Shown one piece after another: positions 1 through 7,024 of a stretch of 9,723 nucleotides of DNA. The notes under the pieces were generated by a model, which was given only the letters and a program-made list of their open reading frames with translations, was not told the DNA's origin and ran no database searches. Source of the DNA: an uncultured Gammaproteobacteria bacterium (GTDB lineage: Bacteria > Pseudomonadota > Gammaproteobacteria > Pseudomonadales > Pseudohongiellaceae); NCBI GenBank assembly GCA_937898685.1, contig CALEJT010000051.1, forward strand, positions 1 to 9,723, written 5' to 3'. Position 1 is the first letter of the stretch, and each line of letters opens with the position of its first letter. A program made the position numbers and the translations under genes.

Positions 1-52
1 CTGGCAGCGCGAGAAGCAGCGCGTCATGCGCAGGAACAACAAGGACGCCTGA
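1..52 (+). CDS. smpB: SmpB C-terminal tail (partial, 5' end outside window)
   Basis: The plus-strand frame starting at base 2 reads WQREKQRVMRRNNKDA and stops at TGA 50-52. This matches the shape of the SmpB tail as I recall it: E. coli SmpB ends in REWQVDKARIMKNAHR, and the W-Q-x-(D/E)-K-x-R-(V/I)-M spacing is the same. SmpB binds tmRNA (SsrA) and delivers it to stalled ribosomes; the basic C-terminal tail enters the empty mRNA channel during trans-translation. Only 16 residues are visible, so the identification rests on this tail. A strong terminator follows 21 nt downstream, which supports a genuine gene end. The gene converges with the minus-strand hsd operon. The alternative is an unrelated basic-tailed protein. 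Confidence 0.68.
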   Translation, partial: WQREKQRVMRRNNKDA

Positions 53-73
53 GCGCGCCGAGCAGGCAAGAAG

Positions 74-97
74 AAAGCCCGGGTTTCCCCGGGCTTT
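74..97. terminator. Bidirectional rho-independent terminator
   Basis: A GC-rich stem, GCCCGGG (77-83) with CCCGGGC (88-94), closes a 4-nt TTTC loop. It is flanked by AAA (74-76) and TTT (95-97), which extend the pairing to ten base pairs. On the plus strand it is followed by TTTTCGCTTTT, and on the minus strand by TTTCTTCTT. It can therefore end the probable smpB transcript from the left and the hsd operon transcript from the right. Confidence 0.88.
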
Positions 98-195
98 TCG
101 CTTTTGGTGGCGGATGGTTGACCGCAGAACTTGGTCCTCGGTCAGTCGTTTCGGACCCGTGCAAACAGGCGCGAACTCCTGCGAGCTTGCGGGAA

Positions 196-226
196 GGCAA
201 CTGTCCGGAATCTCCGGAGGGTTGCC
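196..226. repeat. Stem-loop containing near-palindrome copy 1
   Basis: GGCAAC (196-201) pairs with GTTGCC (221-226), and TCCGG (204-208) pairs with CCGGA (214-218). They are separated by one T-G wobble and one G-G mismatch, with loop AATCT. The core 204-218 is TCCGGAATCTCCGGA, 12 of 15 identical to the core of the next stem-loop. No T-tract follows on either strand, so it is not a simple terminator. It may be a recombination site, a protein-binding site or an mRNA 3' stabiliser; the sequence does not decide between these. Confidence 0.65.
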
Positions 227-236
227 GGTGCGGGGA

Positions 237-265
237 CCAGTTATCCGGGATTTTCGGATAACTGG
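237..265. repeat. Perfect 11-bp inverted repeat containing near-palindrome copy 2
   Basis: CCAGTTATCCG (237-247) and CGGATAACTGG (255-265) are exact reverse complements with a 7-nt spacer. The core 244-258, TCCGGGATTTTCGGA, repeats the core of the 196-226 stem-loop with only three transitions, and the copies start 40 bp apart. It lies 21 nt past the stop codon of the SIR2 gene. No T-run follows the stem on the minus strand, so intrinsic termination here is doubtful. A recombinase core site or a 3'-end stabilising hairpin is possible. Confidence 0.75.
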
Positions 266-285
266 CGCAGGCCAAAGACACCACC

Positions 286-3200
286 TCAGCCTCGCCCATG
301 CTGGCGAAGGTACGCCATCAACCGTTCAAAGAGCGGATCAGCCTCGAGTTCCGGCGCGGCTATGCGCATCGCGTCAAGGCAGGCGCCGAGGTCACTGGGC
401 GGCCATTGGGTTTGATCCCCTATCACCAGACTCAGGAAGTCCAGTGCCTGTTCCGGAAACTTGCCGCAGAGACCTGCCTCGTGTAGCCGATGCACCAGAT
501 AGTCCGGGTGGGCCGGTGGTTGCAACCAGGCGCGGAGCAGCGTCAAGGCCTCGGGGAACGCATCCTGTGCCGCTACGCAAAGGCGGCCGAGGCTTTCGGC
601 GATGGCAGGTGAAACGTTGTCTCGCGTCTTGGGCCAGATGGCATGCAGATACGGGGCAACCCGGTTCGTCCAATAGTCGGCACGTTGCTCGCCCGCACCC
701 TCCAGTGCTCTCACCAATGCCTGCGCTGCATCGTGCAAACCATCCGGTGGCAGTGCACGAGTGGCGGCCGCCAGCTCGGCGGTGGTGAAGGTTTCACCCG
801 GATCGAGGGCGGCGAATGTCAGCAGCGATGCGTATTGCCCGTCGTGCTTGCCCAATGCCGCATAGTGGTGCGCGGTGTCGAGGAAGGCTGGCTTGAGCAT
901 TTCCATCAGCGGTCGGTACAGGCGCGGTGACCACAGGAAGCCTTCCCACACCGCACGTGCTTCGGCTTCCGAGCGTTGCCAGTCGAAAAGCGGCAACAGG
1001 TGTCGCGTCGCCCAATCCCCGTCGACGCGGAACAAGGCGATGACATGGGCCGCCAGCAACACGCGGCCATGCCGAAATTTGTCAATCCGGCGATCGCAAA
1101 GCTCGGTGAACGTGGGCTTGATCTCTTCCTGCAAGCCTTGTCCATCCTCCAGCGAGCGTCGATACCACCAGCGCAGCAGTGCCTCGGTGACGTGGCCCAC
1201 GGGATGATTGATGGCTCGACCGACGGGGTCGTCGATATCGACGCCGTCCTGATGGTCCTGCGCCAGGATACGGCGAGCGAGCACGAAAAAGAGTGTTTTG
1301 TGGCCTTCGAAGGTCTTGGCAATGGACTGTAGCCACCAGCTCACACCATGGGCGAGCGTCTGCAGTACCTCGCCCGGTGCGGTGGCCAGGATCGGAGCCA
1401 TGTAACGCCAGGAGCGCTTCAGGAGTTTTTCCTCTGACCAGGCCTGCAGGGCCTCGCGCCAGCGCTCTGTCGGCCATACACCTTCCCTGGCCAAGGCGCA
1501 CAAGGCACAAGCGGTGGTGGCAAAGTTATCGCGACAGCGCTGCCGCCAGTCATCCTCCTGCCAATGATCTGGGCTGGGTTGCTGCCTCAGCCACTCGATC
1601 AGTTCACGCCGATGGCGCGGTGTGGCGACGAACTTGCGCCATTCGTCGCCATCGCCCATCCAGTAAGGAAACTCGTCGCGCTGATCCGCCGCCAGGGTCC
1701 ACTCTGGATACTGTGTCGAAACCCCACTTAGCCGGGCGCTGCTTTCAGCACCCAAGGCCGCGCCCGCCTCGGCGATCTTTGCCAGCCGCAGCCAGATTTC
1801 GCGTTCCACGATACGGGTCCAGCGCTCCGGCTCAATGTCGTCCTTGAACATGTCGCGCGGAGGACCGGCGAGCACGGCCTGTTCCAGTTCCCGCAGCATC
1901 ACCCCATCGAGGTGCGGCGCCAGTGCCACCAGCAGGCGCATGGCTTCCCGTTCGGTTTCCACCGACCACAGCCACCAGTGATCATCCGCCAGCAGCCAGT
2001 CGAGTGCCTGGCGTTTGGGGATTACGTTGTCCTGTGCGGCAGCAAAGAACGCGAGGCGCCGGAACAGTGGATAGGGCGTGTGCCACCAGGCCTGCGCCAC
2101 GAGCGCTGCCCGCGCCGGCGATTGCGCAACAGTGGCGAGCCACGCATCCCGGGTCAGGTCGATCAACGCGGTCCAGTCGTGGAAGTCCCGGTTCTGTGGG
2201 TGTTCACTGATCGAGGGTTGATGCATGTAGGACAGGTCGCTCCTGTCCTCGGCACTGCCAAGCTCGCGCATCAGATCAAGCGCGTCGCGCAACAAGGCGC
2301 TGACATCGGACAGCAGCTCCGGCAATGCGGCGTCCCAGCGCTCATCCCTGGGCAGATCGCGCAGGCTGGAATGGACGTGATCCGTCGACAGCACGATCTC
2401 CCATTCCACCAGCTCCTTGATGCGCTCCGGCTCGCAGGCTTCGCCGTCCTCGGCGGGCCAGCGGAACGGCTCGCGCAACGATACGCGCGGTGTCAGCATC
2501 TCGCGCAGTTCCAGGCGCAGGGTAGCGGTGAGCCCATCGCGCTTGAAGCGGTCGCGCCAGCGGTACAGGTTGAAGTCGCGCAGCCACGATTTCACGCGCC
2601 CGGTCAGCAGCAGCCGCCATAGGGTGCGCATCAACGGGCCGGGGATCGCGTTGGGTGCGCCCTCACGAATGCGCGCCAACTCGGCGGTGTTGCCGTCGCG
2701 TTCCAGTTTGGCCAGCTCGTCCAGACGGCGTTCGATCCACCAGACCAGATCGTCATGAAGCTGCCCGCCGCGCTTGACCAACCAAAGCAGCAGCGCCGGG
2801 TCGTCCAGATGACGGATCAGCCAACGCGCCAGTTGTCGCATCACCTCGTCCCAGCGGCTGCCGCGCGCACCGGCATCGACGATACACATCGACGGTGCGA
2901 GCGGATACGGCGAAGGTCGGCGAGTCAGGCTGAAGGTGAGCTTGTCATCTACGGTCGCTCTGGGCGGGACACCGAAGCGGCCCAGGTCGGCATGCCGGTA
3001 GCGTTCCTCGCTCAGCGGCTCCAGCCAATCCAGTGACGGCACCGGGTCCAGATCGGCGAAGCGCCTGGCGGGCAGGCCGCCCGGATCGCTCAGCGCCCAC
3101 AGCAGGCGGCCGACGAAATCGTCCTGCCGGGTGCTGGCCAACGGGCGGGCCATGGCGCATTCGACCACGATGCGCTCCTTGCCGCGCACACCGTCGCGAT

Positions 3201-4068
3201 AGGTTTCGGCCCAAGCGCGAAGGGTCTTGTGCAGGTAGGCATGCCGGTTGTGCTCGCGGTAGAGGATGGGCGTGACGTTCTTGGCCCGCCACTCGTTGGC
3301 CCGTTCCTCTTCCTTGCCTTTGGAGAAACTGCCGAAGGCGAACATCTCCGGCGACGACTCGCCCAGCAGGCGGTCGGCGGCCAAAGCATCCATCATGTAG
3401 CGCAGCACCGGGTCGTTGAGGCTGTAGCCGACGAAGCACACCGTGTAGTTGCGGAACAACTCACTGACGAAACGGGCCGCCCAGCGCTCGGTAAGGTAGG
3501 CCAGGCCGAAATCGCCGCTGGAGACGACCAGCCGATCCAGTTCGCTCGCGGTCGGTGTGGTGCTGAGCAGACCATGCAGATACACCAGGCCATCCCAGCG
3601 GTTTTTCGGCACTGGCAGCAGTGGTGCCTTGAAGCGCTCGATGGGCAGCGACTTCGCGGCGATCACCTCCTCGAACAGGCGGTCGAAGTTGGTGGTGATG
3701 AGGCGGGTCTGGCCGTTGCGGCCTTTGCCCAGCGTCAGCAAGGCTTCATGCGTGGCGGTTGCGTTCGGGGCGCCGAGATCTGGCGTCAGGATGCCGGCCA
3801 GCGCCCGGCGCACCGTCTCGCGGCCGCCAACGATCTCCGCCTCCAACAGCCCGATGGCGGTATCGAACTGCCCGGCCTTGATCGCCGCCTGCTGCACCGC
3901 GTTGGGCGTGACGGCCAGGGCCGCATACACCTTCGCCACCAGTCCGGCGAAGCCCGGCAGGCGCGCCGGGTAAGAGATACCCGCGCCGCAGAAGAACACC
4001 ACGCGCCCGTCCTCGTGCGCCTGCAGCAGGCGCTCGGGGATATCGGGGCCGTGGCGGACGAACTGCAT
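286..4068 (-). CDS. SIR2-like NADase fused to large helical C-terminal region, fourth gene of type I RM operon
   Basis: A 1260-residue protein. The N-terminal ~300 residues are a SIR2-like (SIR2_2 type) domain: GAGIS at 28-32 (nucleotide loop, after a VVFFC strand), TTNFD at 125-129, YLHG at 163-166 and VGYSLNDP at 213-220. By family knowledge N127 and H165 are the likely catalytic pair; in ThsA and DSR defence proteins equivalent residues hydrolyse NAD+, starving the infected cell. Residues ~300-1260 are rich in Trp, Leu and Arg, with no transmembrane stretch, signal peptide or second enzyme motif that I can see. They look alpha-helical and probably sense or oligomerise. From memory the C-terminal part may correspond to DUF4020, which I cannot verify. 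The ATG directly abuts the hsdS stop (TGAATG), with GAGG 8 nt upstream, so it is translationally coupled to hsdS. Length is in the DSR1/DSR2 size class, but the operon context differs. The NADase-type domain is well supported; the trigger and true activity are inferred. Confidence 0.9.
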   Translation of the reverse strand: MQFVRHGPDIPERLLQAHEDGRVVFFCGAGISYPARLPGFAGLVAKVYAALAVTPNAVQQAAIKAGQFDTAIGLLEAEIVGGRETVRRALAGILTPDLGAPNATATHEALLTLGKGRNGQTRLITTNFDRLFEEVIAAKSLPIERFKAPLLPVPKNRWDGLVYLHGLLSTTPTASELDRLVVSSGDFGLAYLTERWAARFVSELFRNYTVCFVGYSLNDPVLRYMMDALAADRLLGESSPEMFAFGSFSKGKEEERANEWRAKNVTPILYREHNRHAYLHKTLRAWAETYRDGVRGKERIVVECAMARPLASTRQDDFVGRLLWALSDPGGLPARRFADLDPVPSLDWLEPLSEERYRHADLGRFGVPPRATVDDKLTFSLTRRPSPYPLAPSMCIVDAGARGSRWDEVMRQLARWLIRHLDDPALLLWLVKRGGQLHDDLVWWIERRLDELAKLERDGNTAELARIREGAPNAIPGPLMRTLWRLLLTGRVKSWLRDFNLYRWRDRFKRDGLTATLRLELREMLTPRVSLREPFRWPAEDGEACEPERIKELVEWEIVLSTDHVHSSLRDLPRDERWDAALPELLSDVSALLRDALDLMRELGSAEDRSDLSYMHQPSISEHPQNRDFHDWTALIDLTRDAWLATVAQSPARAALVAQAWWHTPYPLFRRLAFFAAAQDNVIPKRQALDWLLADDHWWLWSVETEREAMRLLVALAPHLDGVMLRELEQAVLAGPPRDMFKDDIEPERWTRIVEREIWLRLAKIAEAGAALGAESSARLSGVSTQYPEWTLAADQRDEFPYWMGDGDEWRKFVATPRHRRELIEWLRQQPSPDHWQEDDWRQRCRDNFATTACALCALAREGVWPTERWREALQAWSEEKLLKRSWRYMAPILATAPGEVLQTLAHGVSWWLQSIAKTFEGHKTLFFVLARRILAQDHQDGVDIDDPVGRAINHPVGHVTEALLRWWYRRSLEDGQGLQEEIKPTFTELCDRRIDKFRHGRVLLAAHVIALFRVDGDWATRHLLPLFDWQRSEAEARAVWEGFLWSPRLYRPLMEMLKPAFLDTAHHYAALGKHDGQYASLLTFAALDPGETFTTAELAAATRALPPDGLHDAAQALVRALEGAGEQRADYWTNRVAPYLHAIWPKTRDNVSPAIAESLGRLCVAAQDAFPEALTLLRAWLQPPAHPDYLVHRLHEAGLCGKFPEQALDFLSLVIGDQTQWPPSDLGACLDAMRIAAPELEADPLFERLMAYLRQHGRG

Positions 4069-5217
4069 TCAGTGGGCCTCGGAAAACACACGCTCCAGCA
4101 TCGCCGGGATCAGCGCCTCGTTGGCCTGGCGGATGGTGACGTGGCGGGCTTTGAGTGCAGCCACCTTGGCTTGCAGGGCGTCGAAGCTGCGTTGCGTGGC
4201 GAGGGGTGGAATGGGAACCTCAATCGCCATCAGCTTTTCGAGACCCAGTGTCCGGTTTCTGCCCGCCCCACCAGGCGATGCCTCGCCAATCTTTTCCAGA
4301 CCGGCATCGGTGAGGAAGTAATAGCGCAGGAACTCCGGCGAAGTGACTTCGGGATCAACGCGACAGGTGATGAAGCGATGCGAGCCGTAGCGGCCTGCAT
4401 CCTCCGGTTGAGCAACGGCAATGGCGCCTTCCCAGGCGAACACATTGGAGAACAGCAAGTCACCGGGCTCGATCCTGAACAGGCGTTTCGTCCCCACGTC
4501 GGCGCCGGAGAGGGGCGGCTTGTGGAACGTGCCTTTGCCAAAAGAGCGGATGCCCAACTCCGGATAGCTGCCTTCAAGCTCGATGGCGACTTCCCGCCGC
4601 ACCAATGGTGCCACCTCGGCCATCGGCCGCATGGGCGCGCCGGCAATGTCGTCTCGAAAGCGCACGGCGAGCAGTTGGTCGGCGTCGCGCTCGATGGCGT
4701 CGAGCCGTTCGTTGACCTGCCGCACCTTGTCGGCCAGCGTGTCGAGCCGGGTGACGATGGCTTGTTGTTCGGCAAGCGGCGGCAGCACGATTTGCTGTGC
4801 GAGAAATCGATCTTCCTTGATGCGCACGCGGTTGGTTGTGCCTTCGCTGGCCGCCTTGCACAGATCGACGAAGTGCCGGGAGCGCACCATCCATCCCATG
4901 AACGCTGGATCGAGTTGCCGGCTGTCGGCAAACTCGAAGGAAGGAAAGTCGTTGCTGACGATCGCGCCATCAAGCTCTTGCGGAACCAGCCCGATTGCGC
5001 CGTTGCGGGCGTCGATCTTGGAAAGGATCAGCTGATTGGCACGCACGACACGTCGCGGCGTCGTCACGTCTGCACCGCGAACTTTGCCACGGCTGATAAC
5101 GCCTTTCCCCCAAAGACGGATGGTGACTTCGTCGTACTCGGCGTCCGGCATGCACACGGCAGGCTCGCTGGATCGGCAGAGCACATCGCCCAGTGCGATC
5201 TTCGGCCACCGTCTCAT
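4069..5217 (-). CDS. hsdS: Type I restriction-modification specificity subunit HsdS
   Basis: 382 residues, the DNA-recognition subunit of the type I complex (HsdM2S for methylation, with HsdR added for restriction). Layout is classical: target recognition domain 1 at ~1-145, a conserved central helical repeat beginning LPPLAEQQAIVTRLDTLADK (145-164) and running to ~190, recognition domain 2 at ~195-335, and a distal conserved helix starting IPPLATQR (336-343) to ~375. Each recognition domain reads one half of a bipartite target, and the helices set the spacer. The two domains look related: both contain an IRxxGKG stretch, a GADV motif and a later GAI. The start ATG overlaps the hsdM stop (ATGA), with GAGGTG at 5223-5228 as ribosome binding site. 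It is full-length, with no sign of a broken or half gene. The target sequence cannot be predicted from sequence alone. Confidence 0.95.
   Translation of the reverse strand: MRRWPKIALGDVLCRSSEPAVCMPDAEYDEVTIRLWGKGVISRGKVRGADVTTPRRVVRANQLILSKIDARNGAIGLVPQELDGAIVSNDFPSFEFADSRQLDPAFMGWMVRSRHFVDLCKAASEGTTNRVRIKEDRFLAQQIVLPPLAEQQAIVTRLDTLADKVRQVNERLDAIERDADQLLAVRFRDDIAGAPMRPMAEVAPLVRREVAIELEGSYPELGIRSFGKGTFHKPPLSGADVGTKRLFRIEPGDLLFSNVFAWEGAIAVAQPEDAGRYGSHRFITCRVDPEVTSPEFLRYYFLTDAGLEKIGEASPGGAGRNRTLGLEKLMAIEVPIPPLATQRSFDALQAKVAALKARHVTIRQANEALIPAMLERVFSEAH
4077..4080 (-). promoter_or_regulatory. Ribosome binding site of the SIR2 gene, inside hsdS
   Basis: On the minus strand GAGG lies 8 nt upstream of ATG 4068-4066, within the last codons of hsdS. 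Together with the adjoining TGA-ATG this fixes the start and implies that ribosomes finishing hsdS can re-initiate on the SIR2 gene. Confidence 0.65.
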
Positions 5218-7010
5218 CCCTGCACCTCGGCCACCAGCGCCTCGATCTCGCCAAGCAGGCGCAACACCTCCTCCTCACCCGCGCGCATGGCGGCGACCAG
5301 CTCCTTCGGATCGGCGTGCTCCAGCCCTTCGGCGGCATGCGGGTTCTTCAGGTCCAGGTTGTAGATCGGCCAGTAGAGCGCGTCGCCCTCGGCCTGCGCG
5401 GCCTTGGCGGCGGCCTCGTGGGCCTGCTGGCGGGACTTCAGCTCGCGCAACTGCGCTAGCAGCACGGCCTTGTCGCCATTGGCGGCGTTGCCGATGGCCT
5501 GTTCCAGTTCGCGGATCGGCTTGCTCAAGGCGCGTGCGCGGGCGCGCTCGGTCTCGGCCCGTTGCCAGTGCGGTGTGGCGGCGTCGATGGCGGCGGCGCG
5601 TTTGGCGGCGAAGTCCACGCGCCAGGCCTGCGGGCCTTCCTGGCGCTGGTTCCACCAGTCGAGCACGGGCTGGAAGGCCTCGAAGGGAAGTGGTGCGGTC
5701 TTGCTGTACTTCTTGCGGCCTTCGGGCTGGGGCAGTTCGTAGTACCAGATCTCGTCGGTCGGGCCGCCGCGCTGGAAGAACAGCAGGTTGGCCGGGATGT
5801 CGGTGTAGGGCGCGAACACGCCTTGCGGTAGACGCACGATGGTGTGGAGCTTGAATTCCTTGAGCAGATCCTCCTTGATGACGGCGCACACGCCATCGCC
5901 AAACAGCGTGCCGTTGGGCACGACGACGGCGGCGCGGCCGCCCTGCTCGGCGCCATGCCCGGCGTAGCGCAGCTTGCGCATGATGTACTGCAGGAACAGC
6001 AGCGCGGTTTCCGCCGTCTGCATGTTGGCCGGGAAGTTGGCCTTGATGCCGGCCTCTTCCTCGCCGCCGAAGGGCGGGTTGGTGAGGATCACATCGACCC
6101 GTTCATCGTGGCCGATCTCGGTGACGCGCCGTTCCAGTGTGTTGCCGTAGGCGATCTGCGGCGCTTCCAGGCCATGAAGCAGCAGGTTCATCTGCGCCAG
6201 CATGTAGGGCAGCGGCTTGGCTTCCTGCCCGAACAGGGTGTCCCGCTGCAAGATTCGGCGCTGGTCCGGATTGGTCACCTGCCGGTTGAGGTGGTCGTAG
6301 GCTTCCACCAGAAATCCGCCGGTGCCGCAGGCCGGGTCGAGCATGGTCTCGCCCAGGCGTGGGTCGGTGACCTGCACCATGAAGCGCACCACCGGGCGCG
6401 GCGTGTAGAACTCGCCCGAGTCGCCAGCGGCGTCGCGCATCTCGCGCAGCATGGATTCGTACAGGTGCGAGAGGGTGTGGATCTCCTCGCTTGAGCTGAA
6501 GTGGATGCCGTTGATCTTGTTGATGATGTCGCGCAGCAGGTAGCCGCTGACCATGCGGTTCTGCACGCCACGAAACACGTTGGCGATGACCTCGCGCTGG
6601 CTGCCTTTCTCGCCGCTGCCTGCCAGGCCGCGCAGATAGGCGAACAGGCCCGCGCCACGGGAACCGTCGGCACGGTGGCATTCGTCCTGGTTGATGAAGG
6701 CCAGCAGTTCGTCGCCGGTGAGGCCATCCTCGCGTGCGGCCCAGTCGCGCCAGCGGTAGGGGGACTCTATGATCGGGGGGTAGAGCTTGCCGTCGAGCTC
6801 CGCTTCTTCCTCATGCACGACTTCGAGATCGTCGAGGAACTTGAGAAACATCACCCAGGTAAGCAGTGGCAGGCGGTCAACGTCGCCATTCAGGCCCTTG
6901 TCCTTGCGCAGGATCTTGCGGGCGCTACCGATCAGCGCCGACAGGTTGTCGCGCGTGGTCAGCGGTGCCTTGGCACGTTTGGTTCGGGCTTTCTTTTCGG
7001 TTGCGGCCAT
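5214..7010 (-). CDS. hsdM: Type I restriction-modification DNA methyltransferase subunit HsdM
   Basis: 598 residues, the S-adenosylmethionine-dependent N6-adenine methyltransferase of the system. A Lys/Arg-rich start (1-15) precedes the helical HsdM N-terminal domain (~20-165), which contacts DNA and HsdS. The catalytic domain shows GEFYTPR (199-205), the SAM-binding motif I DPACGTGG (225-232), and the catalytic motif IV NPPF (311-314) preceded by VDVILT. The C-terminal part has the common YNLDLKNPHA stretch (550-559) and a charged, Ala-rich probable coiled coil (~485-545), expected to pack against the HsdS helices. All key residues are present, so the enzyme should be active. It starts 14 nt after the hsdR stop, with GAGAAG 7 nt upstream of the ATG, and overlaps hsdS by four bases. 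Confidence 0.97.
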   Translation of the reverse strand: MAATEKKARTKRAKAPLTTRDNLSALIGSARKILRKDKGLNGDVDRLPLLTWVMFLKFLDDLEVVHEEEAELDGKLYPPIIESPYRWRDWAAREDGLTGDELLAFINQDECHRADGSRGAGLFAYLRGLAGSGEKGSQREVIANVFRGVQNRMVSGYLLRDIINKINGIHFSSSEEIHTLSHLYESMLREMRDAAGDSGEFYTPRPVVRFMVQVTDPRLGETMLDPACGTGGFLVEAYDHLNRQVTNPDQRRILQRDTLFGQEAKPLPYMLAQMNLLLHGLEAPQIAYGNTLERRVTEIGHDERVDVILTNPPFGGEEEAGIKANFPANMQTAETALLFLQYIMRKLRYAGHGAEQGGRAAVVVPNGTLFGDGVCAVIKEDLLKEFKLHTIVRLPQGVFAPYTDIPANLLFFQRGGPTDEIWYYELPQPEGRKKYSKTAPLPFEAFQPVLDWWNQRQEGPQAWRVDFAAKRAAAIDAATPHWQRAETERARARALSKPIRELEQAIGNAANGDKAVLLAQLRELKSRQQAHEAAAKAAQAEGDALYWPIYNLDLKNPHAAEGLEHADPKELVAAMRAGEEEVLRLLGEIEALVAEVQG

Positions 7011-7024
7011 TCAGGAACTTCTCG

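Larger units (their letters stand above)
98..285. other. Intergenic region between smpB terminator and operon 3' end
   Basis: I see no convincing gene here; short open frames cross it but have no ribosome binding site or recognisable product. It contains two adjacent stem-loops (196-226 and 237-265), entered separately, and a weaker inverted repeat, TGACCG (119-124) with CGGTCA (139-144). It may be the scar or end sequence of the island that carries the hsd operon, or the 3' untranslated region of the operon mRNA. Confidence 0.6.

Noticed and set aside
237..265. Perfect inverted repeat as the operon's terminator
   Set aside because: The minus strand after the stem is GC-rich with no T-run. 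The hairpin at 74-97, with a T-rich tail on both strands, is the better terminator.
114..788. 224-codon plus-strand frame across the left intergenic region
   Set aside because: It runs through the stem-loops and then antisense to the SIR2 gene, has no recognisable product and has an Arg/Pro-rich composition typical of off-frame translation.
3229..5364. 711-codon plus-strand open frame opposite the SIR2 gene and hsdS
   Set aside because: It lies antisense to two genes with clear motifs. Its translation is low in recognisable motifs, and long antisense frames are expected in GC-rich coding DNA.
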